Source of the DNA: Salinisphaera sp. G21_0 | Lineage (GTDB): Bacteria; Pseudomonadota; Gammaproteobacteria; Pseudomonadales; Endozoicomonadaceae | NCBI RefSeq assembly: GCF_017744115.1 | Contig: NZ_JAGHQW010000008.1 | Span: forward strand, 62,001 to 126,000 | Direction: 5' to 3' | DNA length: 64,000 nt | Shown: positions 46,576-56,609 of the stretch, piece by piece | Numbering within the stretch: position 1 is the stretch's first letter | Layout: each line of letters begins with the position of its first letter | Notes under the pieces: generated by a model | Databases searched by the model: none | What the model was told of the DNA's origin: nothing | The model's input: only the letters and a program-made list of their open reading frames with translations | Made by a program: the position numbers and the translations under genes

Positions 46576-47991
46576 TTAAAACGGAAACTTTTTGCCGCCA
46601 CCGGGAGGCATCATGCCACCTATTCCGCCCATGCCGCCGGGCAGCTGGCCTTTCATGGACGACATGCCTCGCATCAGTTTGCTCATGCCTCCTTTTTTGG
46701 TGGCTTTTTTCATCATTTTACTCATCTGCTTATGCTGCTTGATAAGTCGGTTGATGTCCTGGATCTGGGTGCCGGAGCCAGCAGCTATGCGTTTTTTGCG
46801 GGATCCGTTCATGATGTCCGGGTTGGCGCGTTCAGCCGGGGTCATGGAGTTGATGATGGCTTCCATCTGGACAAAAATCCTGTTGTCCATCTGACCCTGA
46901 AGCTGTGGTGCCATGCCGCCCATGCCGGGCAGTTTGTCCATCATGCCGCTGAGTCCACCCATTTTCTTCATTTGCTGCAGCTGGTCACGGAAATCTTCAA
47001 GATCAAAGCCTTTGCCTTTCTTCAGTTTGCTGGCCAGCTTGTCCGCCTTGCTGCGGTCCAGCTTGCGCTCGGCTTCCTCGATCAGGGAGAGAATATCCCC
47101 CATGCCCAGGATGCGGGAGGCAATACGGTCCGGATAGAAAGGCTCCAGGGCATCGGTCTTCTCGCCCATACCGATAAACTTGATGGGCTTGCCGGTGATC
47201 TGGCGCACCGACAGCGCAGCACCACCACGGGCATCACCATCCGCTTTGGTCAGAATAACACCGGTCAATGGCAGGGCATCACCAAACGCCTTGGCGGTAT
47301 TGGCTGCATCCTGACCGGTCATGGCATCCACCACAAACAGGGTTTCTATGGGGTTGATGGCGCTGTGCAGCTGCTGGATTTCAGCCATCATATCGTTATC
47401 GATATGCAGACGACCGGCGGTGTCGACAATCAGGACATCCGCATGCTTGATGCGGGCTTCATGAATCGCGCCATTAACAATATCCACCGGTTTCTGGTCA
47501 GCAGACGACGGGAAAAAGTTCAGGCCGGTTTCCTGGGCCAGGGTTTCCAGCTGTTTGATCGCCGCGGGACGGTAAACGTCGGCACTGACCACCATAACGG
47601 ATTTCTTCTGGCGCTCTTTCAGCCATTTACCCAGTTTGGCCGCGGAGGTGGTTTTACCGGCACCCTGCAGACCGGCCATCAGGATCACGGCCGGTGGCTG
47701 GGTGGCCAGGTTCAGTTCGTCGTTGGACGAACCCATGACCTCAATCAGCTCATTCTGGACAATTTTGACAAACGCCTGGCCCGGGCTCAGGCTGGACTGA
47801 ACTTCCTGCCCGATGGCCCGGTCCCTGATCCGGTTGATAAACTCTCGAACCACCGGCAGGGCAACGTCTGCTTCGAGCAGGGCCATGCGCACTTCGCGCA
47901 GGGTGTCTTTGATATTATCTTCGGTGAGCCTGGCCTTCCCGGTTACAGTTTTCAGTGTGCGGGACAGGCGTTCGGTTAAATTTTCGAACAT
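46576..47991 (-). CDS. ffh: signal recognition particle protein Ffh
   Basis: Ffh binds 4.5S RNA and signal sequences and targets ribosomes to FtsY and SecYEG. The 471-residue protein has the N domain, the G domain with GLQGAGKTTSAAKLG, DTAGRLHIDNDMM and TKADGDARGG, and the Met-rich M domain (QLQQMKKMGGLSGMMDKL, PGMGGM) with a Gly/Met/Pro tail. Length and motif order are normal. The open frame on the opposite strand is a shadow. Divergent from ypjD, as in many gammaproteobacteria. Confidence 0.98.
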   Translation of the reverse strand: MFENLTERLSRTLKTVTGKARLTEDNIKDTLREVRMALLEADVALPVVREFINRIRDRAIGQEVQSSLSPGQAFVKIVQNELIEVMGSSNDELNLATQPPAVILMAGLQGAGKTTSAAKLGKWLKERQKKSVMVVSADVYRPAAIKQLETLAQETGLNFFPSSADQKPVDIVNGAIHEARIKHADVLIVDTAGRLHIDNDMMAEIQQLHSAINPIETLFVVDAMTGQDAANTAKAFGDALPLTGVILTKADGDARGGAALSVRQITGKPIKFIGMGEKTDALEPFYPDRIASRILGMGDILSLIEEAERKLDRSKADKLASKLKKGKGFDLEDFRDQLQQMKKMGGLSGMMDKLPGMGGMAPQLQGQMDNRIFVQMEAIINSMTPAERANPDIMNGSRKKRIAAGSGTQIQDINRLIKQHKQMSKMMKKATKKGGMSKLMRGMSSMKGQLPGGMGGIGGMMPPGGGKKFPF

Positions 47992-48220
47992 TCTGGGAAT
48001 TACCCTGATCTAAGGTGTTTATGCGGTTGAACGCACAGAATGTTGGCCATTATATAGGAATCAAAACTAAAGCGGCATCCATTTCAGTGGATCTGGTGTA
48101 AGGTTGTTTGTCTAGCGCCGGGTAATATGACAAACTGCCGATGCTGCTTTACGTTGAAGCCTGTGGTCTTAGAGGGCTTCCTGCTTTTTTTGCTGCTTTG
48201 GGGATAAATAGGCTTCGCTA

Positions 48221-49021
48221 ATGAGTGTCATGTTCGTCAGTATGGGTGCGCTTGGTTGCTATCTGGCAGGCACGGTAGGGCAGGGGTTGCGAAACTGCGG
48301 GCGTGAAGTGCCCAAATCGCTGGTTCTGTTGATTACCGCCCTTGGCCTGATTTTCCACGTTATTGCGTTATACATTTCCATCCATACTGATCGGGGCATC
48401 AACCTTGGCGTGTTCACCATGGGATCGCTGACCTCTATGATGGTGACCATGATGGTGCTCCTGAGCAGTTTGAAAAAACCCTCGGAAAGCCTGCTGGTGA
48501 TGATTCTGCCGGTCACCATGCTGGCCATTGTGCTTGCCCTGCTGGCCCCGGTTGAACATATTGTCTGGAACACCGCATCATCCATGGTTTCCCATGTGCT
48601 GCTTTCGGTTATGGCCTATGGCATTCTGATGGTGGCGGCATTTCAGGCCATTCTGCTCTCCTACCAGGAACACCAGCTGCGCACTCACCGGCATACCATC
48701 AGGACACTGCCACCGTTGCAAACCATGGAACGGCTGCTATTTGAGTTTCTGGTCCTTGGGGTTATTTTGCTGACCCTCTCGCTGGGCAGTGGGTTTCTGT
48801 TCCTGGAAGATATGTTTGCCCAGAGGCTGGTGCATAAAACGGTATTGTCCATCACCGCCTGGTGTCTTTTTGCGGCGCTGTTGGTTGGCCACTGGCGATT
48901 TGGCTGGCGTGGGCAGACGGCCGTTCGCTGGACTCTGGCCGGTGTCCTGTTTCTGGTCCTTGCTTACTTTGGCTCAAGACTGGTGCTTGACTGTGTGGTT
49001 TCCGGGCAGTCCTGCTTTTGA
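48221..49021 (+). CDS. ypjD: inner-membrane protein YpjD (CcsA-like cytochrome c assembly family)
   Basis: The 266-residue protein has eight or so hydrophobic helices, for example VLLITALGLIFHVIALYISI and LLFEFLVLGVILLTLSLGSG, and the His-bearing patterns of the CcsA/ResC-like cytochrome assembly family (SMVSHVLLSVMAYG; RLVHKTVLSITAW). Its place divergent from ffh and, in the ancestral order, next to corB/yfjD matches ypjD of Escherichia coli. The exact role of YpjD is not settled. A perfect palindrome follows at 49043. Confidence 0.88.
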   Translation: MSVMFVSMGALGCYLAGTVGQGLRNCGREVPKSLVLLITALGLIFHVIALYISIHTDRGINLGVFTMGSLTSMMVTMMVLLSSLKKPSESLLVMILPVTMLAIVLALLAPVEHIVWNTASSMVSHVLLSVMAYGILMVAAFQAILLSYQEHQLRTHRHTIRTLPPLQTMERLLFEFLVLGVILLTLSLGSGFLFLEDMFAQRLVHKTVLSITAWCLFAALLVGHWRFGWRGQTAVRWTLAGVLFLVLAYFGSRLVLDCVVSGQSCF

Positions 49022-49042
49022 AGGGGCTTGCAGATCAAAAAT

Positions 49043-49071
49043 GGCAATCCCATGCCGGGCATGGGATTGCC
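49043..49071. terminator. palindrome downstream of ypjD
   Basis: GGCAATCCCATGCC and GGCATGGGATTGCC form a 14-base perfect stem 22 bases after the ypjD stop. There is no T-run, so its termination strength is uncertain. Confidence 0.6.
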
Positions 49072-49455
49072 TGGTAAGTCAGAACGTCATGTTGTGCAAT
49101 GCGGTGCCATCGGCCGCAGTCAGCGTCAGCGGGCCTTCTCCGGTTAAATCCATGGACCATACATTGCCCGGGTAGAGACGCCTTTCTACATAGCGGGGTA
49201 AGTGTTCAAGCAGGGGGCAGACTCCCCCTACTTGTCGAGATCGGCTTTTAATGGATTGGCCCCGAATTTCTCTTTCCAGAGTTTCGGCGACGATTGATAA
49301 AGACGAACAACTGCCCACTCAACGGGTCTTCCTATCAATCGCACCCAAACTCCGTTCGTCCTGATCGGAGTCGAAGGGCGTAAACTCCGTGCCTGAATAA
49401 AGACTATGCCAATCACCCTTCGTCGCGATTTCAGGTCTTGAATCCCGATTCCGTC
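49072..49455. other. intergenic region with decayed coding sequence
   Basis: On the minus strand, a frame from about 49245 to 49079 reads protein-like (CPLLEHLPRYVERRLYPGNV), then ends; it may be the tail of a lost gene, but I recognise no family. The rest holds the REP-like repeat at 49346-49389. Confidence 0.35.
49346..49389. repeat. REP-like repeat
   Basis: CAAACTCCGTTCGTCCTGAT then CGGAGTCGAAGGGCG; the word CTCCGTTCGT links it to the repeats at 27926 and 35471. Confidence 0.55.
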
Positions 49456-52400
49456 TTAAATCGTTGTTGGCAAGGATGCGTCAATCACTGTCCTGTCACG
49501 TAACCATGAGCCAAAATGATCCGTAATCAACTGGTTACACGCCTGCTGGTTTTTTATATGCTTTGCCATGTTAGCGTTATAGTTATCCTGCCAATGTTTT
49601 TCTTCGGGATTATTCGTCAGCAATAATTTCATAAATTCCCTTGTGGTCTGGGGTCTAACGGCAACATTGTGCTGACTCAAACAGTGTTTGGCTATTGCTG
49701 ATTTACCCTCTTCTGAACACTCTTTCCAGAGTTTATCCATATAGTCCCGATAATTGTTAAGGTTATACCGACAAAGATTGGCTCTGTAACGATTCAGATT
49801 ATAGAGAGGCAGGTCATCTGATTCCGGGTACGATGTCGTGTTATTTTTTCTGCTTTGGCTACCGGACTCAGACATGTTCTTCCGGTCATTGTTGTGATCA
49901 TCTGTGTTGTTGACATTGACTCCAAATTCCATGTATTCATTTTCGAATTGAGGGAACATCACAAGATTAATAATGTTTAAAATCAACGCCAAAACCACTT
50001 TGCTGGGCAGATCATTGCGCTCGTCCGGTTCTAAGTTAATTAATTCATTAAGTGGTCCCTTTTGCCCCCCCGGATAATTTCCTTCTTTCAGGAGGACGCT
50101 TTTGAAATCAAAGAACAAATCTCTGAGATCTTTGACTTTGCCAGTATGGAATTCTTGATTATTCCTGATAAAACCTATTGCATGGTCAATATTATTGAAT
50201 CTAATTTTGAGAAATTCATTGATCATGCCAATAAGTTGATGTGGATGATCCTGGATAATTTCTTCCATGTGTTGTGACAGGATATCCCGGCTTAAATCAT
50301 CCAAAGGTGTTGAGGAACGGCGTAGAAAATGATTGTTCATCATCACCTCCAGCCATTGTGCCAGATTGAACTCACCCTGCTCATTAACACACGACTTATA
50401 GATGATTTGGGAAAGCTGATTGGTACTTTCAAATACCCAGCCATCAAACTCAGTGTCAGGGCCAAAACTGGCATTGTCCAATACCGACGATGAAAACGGC
50501 TCACCTTGAAAATAACAACCAACAAATGAAACATTTTCAATCGTCAGGCGGTTTAACACCTCTGTGTTGAATGTACAGTTCTGGAATTTAACAGATTGCA
50601 ACACGGTACCGTTCATTGAACAGCTGCTGAAATCAATGCCATATATTTCATAATCACCCTTCAGTTGCAAGCCATCCAGCGAATCCAGCCGTCCCTCCAA
50701 CAGATGGGGGTTTTGCTCAACCAGCCGTTGAATGCTCTCTTTGCCACAAGCCTTGATGAGATTTCTGAAGTTTTCGTCAACCTTGCTGTATTTATAGGTT
50801 AACTCATGGTAGCAGTTGGACCAGGATTGCTGAAAAAGCTGTTCCAGCGGGCGCCCGTCGGGCCAGTGGCTATAGCGTTTCTTCAGTGAATGCAACAGAT
50901 GTTGCTGATCTTCAGGAGAACTGATCTCAAGTTTGTTCAACTCATCATGCAAGGACAGAGGATTGGAAAAACAAGTTTCCTGCCCCGCATCTCCCTGAAC
51001 CAATTTCTGGTAATCATCCGTTGACTGCGGAATAACTTTCTGATTGTGGATGTAGGATTTCAGTTCGGGGTATTCGCATGTACTGAAATGATCGTGATTT
51101 TTAAAAAATATTGTATCCAGGCGGCGGAGTGCTTCAGGTTGCAGGACCATAGACATGGCACCTGTTAATTCTTTTTTGGACTGATCTGCCAGATTTTCTG
51201 CCTGCATTATCTCCATAATTCGGGTAAATACTAGTTCTGTATTGAAATTTATTCTGAAGTGCATACCCGCGGCATTCCCGGACGGTTTTATCCCGATCTG
51301 AGTACGTCGCCCAAAGGAGATCAGAGCTGCTTCATTTTCCAGGCTCTCGTTCACCAACTCTTTAGTGCTCCGGAGCCGGTCTGGAGAAAAGTTTATACTG
51401 TGGCCGGGGCAGAACTTCCTTGCTGGGTCTGCCCCAATGCCATGGGGAAACCCCGGGCCGTAATGCACCCAACGTCCTGCGCGAATACTGGAATGGTTGA
51501 AACAATCCAGTTTTTCGTCACTGAGGTTCAGCAACCGTTTAAGAAACGCTTTTTTGCTGGTGTTTACCGGAATATTGATATCCGCTGCCACGGCGAGGTT
51601 CATATCACCAAGGCAACCGTGGAAGTCGGCCAGGGCGTCCAGCCATTGCTCTTCCAGGTCAACAGTATTTGGCCGCTCGCCATCAATGCCCAGCCCTGCC
51701 AGTTCCCTGAACAACGCCTCAACCACTGATTTATCGTGTCCTGGAAAGGTGATGATCAGTTGATTTTCAAAGGTAAGGGCATCAGGCAGGTTCGGAGGAA
51801 AAAACAGTATACTGCCGCCCTCACAGACGTCCGCTTCGAGTTCAACCCCATGTACCGGTGAGGCAGTCAGTTTGCCTTCATCCAGCTGTTGCTGATCCAG
51901 GTAACTGACGCTCTGGCCTGTCAGTTTGGCAAAACCGTGGCTGAATTCCGCCAGTTGTACTTTTGCCTCAACTTCTTCGCCGGTTCTTGAGCTGACTCGT
52001 GCAGGAAACTCAGGAGCAGGCAGGGGAATTTTAATTAATGGCAGTTTTTCAATGGACGGCACGTCAGCAGTTAATGCTGTCCGGCACTTTTCAACAATGT
52101 CCTGCAGAGTCACCACGGTCTTGTCAATGGTATCGTGATGCTCGTTACACCATCGTGTTTTATCGTTGGTTAGCTGATTGGCCAGGCCGTCACAGTCATT
52201 GGCCAGGCTGGTCAGCTCACTGCGCCAGTCGCGGTAATTTACGTTCAGGGTATGGTTGACATATTTAACCTGGCTGGCCAGTCGGTGCAATCCCCGTTCC
52301 AGGGCCAGGTTATCCGCCAGTTTGCTGCCGGCTTCCTGTGATAACTTGAGGGTCATCCGGGTGATGGGTTGGCCATTGGCATCCAGTAACTGGCTAATGC

Positions 52401-54435
52401 CAATCTGTCCGCCCTGGATATCCCGGCCTTTGACCGGCAGCCAACCACCCCGGATACCCGCCGCCTCAATCGCCTTGTATTCCGCCATGGATACCCGCTC
52501 ATCTGCCGCCAGGGTATTGGGCAAGCGGGTGGTCAGCCAGGCAATACGATCGTGAATGGTCTGCCTTAACCAGCTGCGGTCACCGGGCAGGAAACCGCTG
52601 TGTTCGATCAGCCGGTCCAGGGCCTGCCAGTCAACCTGGTGCAAGATATCTTTCAGGGTATGGCCCAGCAAGTCATCATCCAATTGCGCAAGGATATCGA
52701 CGCAGGGGTTGTGGATGGGCAGCGAGTTCATGGGGGGTGCCTGAGGGTCTCGCAGTTTATTCAGCAGCATCGGCATGGAGGAAAAATCATCCGCTTTGGG
52801 GGCGGGGTCTGGTTTCTCAGGACATGGGTAGCGAGTCGCCATCCCGGCAAAGTCCCAGTGGAACATCACCGGTTCCCCTTCCGGGGTCAGTTCAATGCCC
52901 TCCCAGTCACTGTTCACCATACTTTCGTTACCGACAATCACATTAATCAGCAGTAATCTGGCCCACTGTTCACAAGACAGGGAGCGCAGGGTCTCCTCCC
53001 CGCCTTTGAGTTTACCCTGCCATTGTTCGGGAACAGCACTGACCAGATAAAAATGACCCTGTTCCTGATGGACAAAGCTCTCGGGTACGGTGATGCCCAG
53101 CAGTCGGGCCAGGTTGCCCATCAGCCGCTGGTTTTGCGCACTTAGCTCACCGCTGGTCGGTTTGATGTAATAGACCTGTTGGCTGACGGGGTCGCTATAC
53201 AGCCCCTTTGGCCAACTGCCCTGGCACTCTTTTATATCCGCACCGGGTGGGGTCAGTTGTGCCAGGGAGAAGGAGGGTTCCTGTGGTTTTGCCGGGTGTT
53301 CGGTGTATGGGGAGATTAACTCCCGGATAACAGCGGACTGTTCACCTATGCTATGAAGCTGATAGCTGAATGGCGAAGGATGGTGTTCCCACTGTTTTTT
53401 CCTGTTTTCACACTTGCTGGCGGTACCGATGCTGAAGAAATGTTCGTGCTCTGTGGCGCTGTCCTGCAACTTGATCGGAAACCAGAGATCACCCTGCCTG
53501 GCAATCACCCGGCAAACCTCTTCGGCCAGCGTGCGCCACTCTTTCCTCTGGTGATCATCCTGACAGGCGGCAAAACACTCCAGCTGGTCCATATAAAAAC
53601 ATTCCCTTACCCGCATAACCTCCAGCGTATCCGCATCATGGAGCAGACTGCGCAGGGTCTGTATTACCTCTGGCAGATTCTGGCAGCCCTTGGGATTATC
53701 CTTGTGGTAAATCGCCTCGCCACACTGCCAGGCCAGGGACTGCTCGATGCCGCAGTTGCGCAGGTGTTCCATCAGGTTGTCAGCACTGGCCCGCTCCCAC
53801 TCCTCCGTATCGATCCCATCGCCTTCACGGCCGGTGTCGTGAAACAGACAGGCTTTGATCAGCAGTGGTACCATGTGGTCGGGAAATGTCAGTGCCTGGG
53901 GATCGCCGTATCGTTTACGCTGTTCCAGCAGGGCTACGGCCCAGATCGCCGTCCGGCAACTGTGCTGGACACCATGAACGGGGCGGGCAATGGTCTGGGC
54001 ATCAGGTGAGAGACTTGATGGAAAATAATGCTTTAGCAAGGTCGTTTTCGGGATATCACTGGAGTCAATCAACGATTGATCAATGATCGGAAGATTGGAC
54101 GACTCAGTTTCGGCTTTGGCTGTTTTCAGAGGGTTTTTTGTTGGCTCAATAGTTGGCGTTGCCAGTGCTGTCTCAGTGATTTTCACAGCCGGGTTATTAA
54201 TGACTGCTACTTCAGGCTCTGGCTTATTGGTGAAATCAAGATTGGCTTTCAAATGATTGGCAGAACCAATAACCGGCAGGATTACCTCTTCGCTTTTTCC
54301 AACTTCTCTGGCAAAGGCGGTGCCTGTCTTAACAAGTTGGTTAGATAAACTGACACAACGTTTATCAGATAACTCTTTTTCTTTTGTTCCATCTATTGAT
54401 TTAAAGTCGAGTGTTTTAATACTGAGCGGATCCAT
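49456..54435 (-). CDS. giant multidomain effector: SidE-type HD phosphodiesterase-like plus kinase-like region
   Basis: The 1659-residue protein has no signal peptide. Residues ~150-290 show an HD-type metal site: ARPVHGVQHSCRTAIW (His154, His158), ACLFHDTGREGDGIDTEEW (His199, Asp200) and LLHDADTLEV (His266, Asp267). The HG-x2-HS and HD(T/S)-x-RE-x-DG-x-D pattern resembles the phosphodiesterase domain of Legionella SidE proteins, which handles ADP-ribosylated ubiquitin. Residues ~405-600 look kinase-like: YYIKP (Lys425), NVIVGNESMVNSDW, then MFHWDFAG (Asp528), as in HipA and PI4-kinase folds. Residues ~1330-1400 resemble pentapeptide repeats (GIDFSSCSMNGTVLQSVKFQ). No ADP-ribosyltransferase motif was found. 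A perfect AGGAGG eight bases upstream supports the start. It is inserted between ypjD and corB. Confidence 0.65.
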   Translation of the reverse strand: MDPLSIKTLDFKSIDGTKEKELSDKRCVSLSNQLVKTGTAFAREVGKSEEVILPVIGSANHLKANLDFTNKPEPEVAVINNPAVKITETALATPTIEPTKNPLKTAKAETESSNLPIIDQSLIDSSDIPKTTLLKHYFPSSLSPDAQTIARPVHGVQHSCRTAIWAVALLEQRKRYGDPQALTFPDHMVPLLIKACLFHDTGREGDGIDTEEWERASADNLMEHLRNCGIEQSLAWQCGEAIYHKDNPKGCQNLPEVIQTLRSLLHDADTLEVMRVRECFYMDQLECFAACQDDHQRKEWRTLAEEVCRVIARQGDLWFPIKLQDSATEHEHFFSIGTASKCENRKKQWEHHPSPFSYQLHSIGEQSAVIRELISPYTEHPAKPQEPSFSLAQLTPPGADIKECQGSWPKGLYSDPVSQQVYYIKPTSGELSAQNQRLMGNLARLLGITVPESFVHQEQGHFYLVSAVPEQWQGKLKGGEETLRSLSCEQWARLLLINVIVGNESMVNSDWEGIELTPEGEPVMFHWDFAGMATRYPCPEKPDPAPKADDFSSMPMLLNKLRDPQAPPMNSLPIHNPCVDILAQLDDDLLGHTLKDILHQVDWQALDRLIEHSGFLPGDRSWLRQTIHDRIAWLTTRLPNTLAADERVSMAEYKAIEAAGIRGGWLPVKGRDIQGGQIGISQLLDANGQPITRMTLKLSQEAGSKLADNLALERGLHRLASQVKYVNHTLNVNYRDWRSELTSLANDCDGLANQLTNDKTRWCNEHHDTIDKTVVTLQDIVEKCRTALTADVPSIEKLPLIKIPLPAPEFPARVSSRTGEEVEAKVQLAEFSHGFAKLTGQSVSYLDQQQLDEGKLTASPVHGVELEADVCEGGSILFFPPNLPDALTFENQLIITFPGHDKSVVEALFRELAGLGIDGERPNTVDLEEQWLDALADFHGCLGDMNLAVAADINIPVNTSKKAFLKRLLNLSDEKLDCFNHSSIRAGRWVHYGPGFPHGIGADPARKFCPGHSINFSPDRLRSTKELVNESLENEAALISFGRRTQIGIKPSGNAAGMHFRINFNTELVFTRIMEIMQAENLADQSKKELTGAMSMVLQPEALRRLDTIFFKNHDHFSTCEYPELKSYIHNQKVIPQSTDDYQKLVQGDAGQETCFSNPLSLHDELNKLEISSPEDQQHLLHSLKKRYSHWPDGRPLEQLFQQSWSNCYHELTYKYSKVDENFRNLIKACGKESIQRLVEQNPHLLEGRLDSLDGLQLKGDYEIYGIDFSSCSMNGTVLQSVKFQNCTFNTEVLNRLTIENVSFVGCYFQGEPFSSSVLDNASFGPDTEFDGWVFESTNQLSQIIYKSCVNEQGEFNLAQWLEVMMNNHFLRRSSTPLDDLSRDILSQHMEEIIQDHPHQLIGMINEFLKIRFNNIDHAIGFIRNNQEFHTGKVKDLRDLFFDFKSVLLKEGNYPGGQKGPLNELINLEPDERNDLPSKVVLALILNIINLVMFPQFENEYMEFGVNVNNTDDHNNDRKNMSESGSQSRKNNTTSYPESDDLPLYNLNRYRANLCRYNLNNYRDYMDKLWKECSEEGKSAIAKHCLSQHNVAVRPQTTREFMKLLLTNNPEEKHWQDNYNANMAKHIKNQQACNQLITDHFGSWLRDRTVIDASLPTTI

Positions 54436-54702
54436 GCTTGTTACCTCCTCTGGCTATCCTGGCCGTTCTGATGTGATTAAGTCATATCGAATAATAATTT
54501 GGACAGTTCACCCAATAATTAGTTCCATCTACAGTCAAAGCGTCCAATGCACCTGTTGGCTTTTCCAGGTTTGGTAACCATACGAAGTCAGAAAAGTACA
54601 GGCTCACTTCATATTGGCAAACACCCGGGCTTGGGACTTCGCCCTGAAGCAGGTAAAATAGGTGGTTTTACCGCATTGGTTCTGACAAAAGGCGACAACT
54701 CG

Positions 54703-55959
54703 TTGAGTGAAGCACCCTTAAGCGCATTGATTGGCGCACTCGTTTTTCTTCTGCTGTTTTCTGCATTTTTCTCCAGTTCGGAAACCGGGATGATGGCCAT
54801 CAATCGCTATCGTCTCCGGCACCTTGCCCGCAAGGGTAACCGGGCAGCGAAAAGAACCAGCAGCCTGCTGGACAGGCCTGATCGACTGATTGGGGTCATT
54901 CTGATCGGCAACAATTTTGTTAACATTCTGGCCTCTGCCCTGGCCACCATTATTGCTGTCCGTCTCTGGGGAGACAGCGGTATTGCTATTGCCACCCTGG
55001 GGTTGACCTTTATTGTGCTGATTTTTGGTGAGGTGACGCCCAAAACCATCGCTGCCATGTATCCGGAAAAGGTGGCCTTTCCTGCATCCATGGTGCTGGT
55101 TCCTCTGTTGAAGGTGCTCTATCCGATGGTGGTGCTGGTTAACTGGATCTGCTCTTTGCTGATGAGGCCGTTAGGGATACGTCCGGGCCAGGAAGGTGAG
55201 GATCAGCTGACCAGTGAAGAATTGCGGACGCTGGTGAATGAGTCCGGTTTGCGCCTGCCGAAGAAGCGCCGTGGCATGTTGCTGGGCATTCTTGACCTGG
55301 AGAAAGTGCGGGTTGATGACATTATGGTACCCAGAAATGAGGTCTACGGTATCGATATTGAGGATGATATTAAAGAAATTATTCACCAGCTAAGGGATTG
55401 TCAGCATACCCGCCTGCCGGTGTATCGCGGTGATATCAATAATATTGTCGGTATACTTCATATGCGCAAGATTGCCCGATTGCTGACGCTGGAAAAGGTC
55501 AACAAGGCAACACTGTTGCAGGAAACCGCTGAACCGTATTACGTTCCGGAATCTACGCCTCTGCATACCCAGTTGTTCAATTTCCAGAAGGCCAAGGAGA
55601 GAACTGCCCTGGTTGTGGACGAGTACGGCGATATTATGGGCCTGGTGACTTTGGAAGATATTCTTGAGGAGATCGTCGGTGACTTTACCACCGATGTTTC
55701 CGACAGCAGCCAGGATATTACGCCCCAGGGGGATGGCAGTTATATCATCGACGGCTCAGCCTCCATTCGGGATGTTAACAAGGCGCTGGGCTGGAATCTG
55801 CCAACGGACGATGCCCGAACCATTAATGGCCTGATTACGGAAGAGATGGAAGCCATTCCCGAGGCCAGCGTGTGCTGGAAAATCAAGAATTGCCGTTTTG
55901 AGATCCTCCAGGTGAAAGATAACCGGATCAAGAGTGTCCGGATGTTTATGGCGAAATGA
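54703..55959 (+). CDS. CorB/YfjD-type CNNM transporter-like protein
   Basis: This is a HlyC/CorC (CNNM) family membrane protein. It has the DUF21 domain with four hydrophobic segments (FLLLFSAFFSSSETGMMAIN; FGEVTPKTIAAMYPEK), two CBS domains (VDDIMVPRNEVYGID; ALVVDEYGDIMGLVTLEDIL) and a CorC_HlyC C-terminal domain (GSYIIDGSASIRDVNKALGW). The family handles magnesium or other divalent ions. I place the start at TTG 54703, which gives the family N-terminus (SEAPLSALIGALVFLLL) and has AAAAGG ten bases upstream; the frame stays open to 54547. In E. coli yfjD is next to ypjD; here the giant effector separates them. Confidence 0.9.
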   Translation: MSEAPLSALIGALVFLLLFSAFFSSSETGMMAINRYRLRHLARKGNRAAKRTSSLLDRPDRLIGVILIGNNFVNILASALATIIAVRLWGDSGIAIATLGLTFIVLIFGEVTPKTIAAMYPEKVAFPASMVLVPLLKVLYPMVVLVNWICSLLMRPLGIRPGQEGEDQLTSEELRTLVNESGLRLPKKRRGMLLGILDLEKVRVDDIMVPRNEVYGIDIEDDIKEIIHQLRDCQHTRLPVYRGDINNIVGILHMRKIARLLTLEKVNKATLLQETAEPYYVPESTPLHTQLFNFQKAKERTALVVDEYGDIMGLVTLEDILEEIVGDFTTDVSDSSQDITPQGDGSYIIDGSASIRDVNKALGWNLPTDDARTINGLITEEMEAIPEASVCWKIKNCRFEILQVKDNRIKSVRMFMAK

Positions 55960-56046
55960 ATACTCTCTTTTTTTGACAGAATGGGAAACTTTATGCAAAC
56001 ACCATAGTCAGAGTTCAGGTAAATAAACTTAAGTAAGGTTGAGGTT

Positions 56047-56490
56047 ATGAATGCAACAGGCTGTATGGCAACTACTCGAAGTGTTCTTTCGGAAATTACG
56101 CCAGCGCAGAAGAATGCTATTGAATATGTGGCTTTAAGCGGTGGTATGATCTGCGCTGGATGTGGCGCTGGTGCAACATCCGCGTATCTGATCACTTTGT
56201 GTACAAATGCTGGAATCCTGAAAGCATTATGTCTGGGTGGTGTTGGTGGTGGCTGTGCGACTTGTGCGGCTTTAGTGGCTGAAGATTTACTCTGGTACCG
56301 TAGTATATCTGTGCCTGATGAAGCCACCCCCAATCAATTGCCAGTGGTGAATCAGCCAGGAAGTACCTCGGTGCTTGACGTAAGCCAGGCTAATGAAGCT
56401 CTCAATAGTGGTGTTTGCTGTGAAGGCGAGGACCAAAAGACAAAAGGTGCAGCTAACCTCTATTGTTTCGACGGAACCGCTGCCCTATAA
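56047..56490 (+). CDS. small Cys-rich hydrophobic protein
   Basis: The 147-residue product has a hydrophobic, Gly/Cys-rich core of about 50 residues (LSGGMICAGCGAGATSAYLI; LCLGGVGGGCATCAALVAED) resembling two short membrane helices, and a hydrophilic C-terminus with a further Cys pair (GVCCEGEDQ). GAGG five bases before the ATG supports translation. It has no signal peptide of normal kind. I do not recognise a family; a membrane-inserting toxin or effector or a metal-binding protein are both possible. Confidence 0.5.
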   Translation: MNATGCMATTRSVLSEITPAQKNAIEYVALSGGMICAGCGAGATSAYLITLCTNAGILKALCLGGVGGGCATCAALVAEDLLWYRSISVPDEATPNQLPVVNQPGSTSVLDVSQANEALNSGVCCEGEDQKTKGAANLYCFDGTAAL

Positions 56491-56609
56491 AGAGTCGCCC
56501 TTTAAGAAGATAAATTAGAGTGTATTTGCCCAATAATCTGTGAATCCTTTTGGCGTATTTACTCGTAAAGCCTGATAATAGCTATTCATAATAAGGCAAA
56601 GGGTTCGCC

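Noticed and set aside
46537-47979. Long + strand open frame of about 480 codons
   Set aside because: It lies opposite ffh and arises from the GC-rich codon pattern of that gene; it has no family features.
49079-49318. Small minus-strand gene after ypjD
   Set aside because: Part of it is REP-like sequence and the rest has no recognised family; kept only as possible decayed coding sequence.
53353-54009. + strand frame of 218 codons
   Set aside because: It is antisense to the HD domain of the giant minus-strand gene, whose motifs are clear.
49456-54435. A complete SidE-like ubiquitin ligase
   Set aside because: I could not find an R...S-x-E type ADP-ribosyltransferase motif; only the phosphodiesterase-like part is supported.
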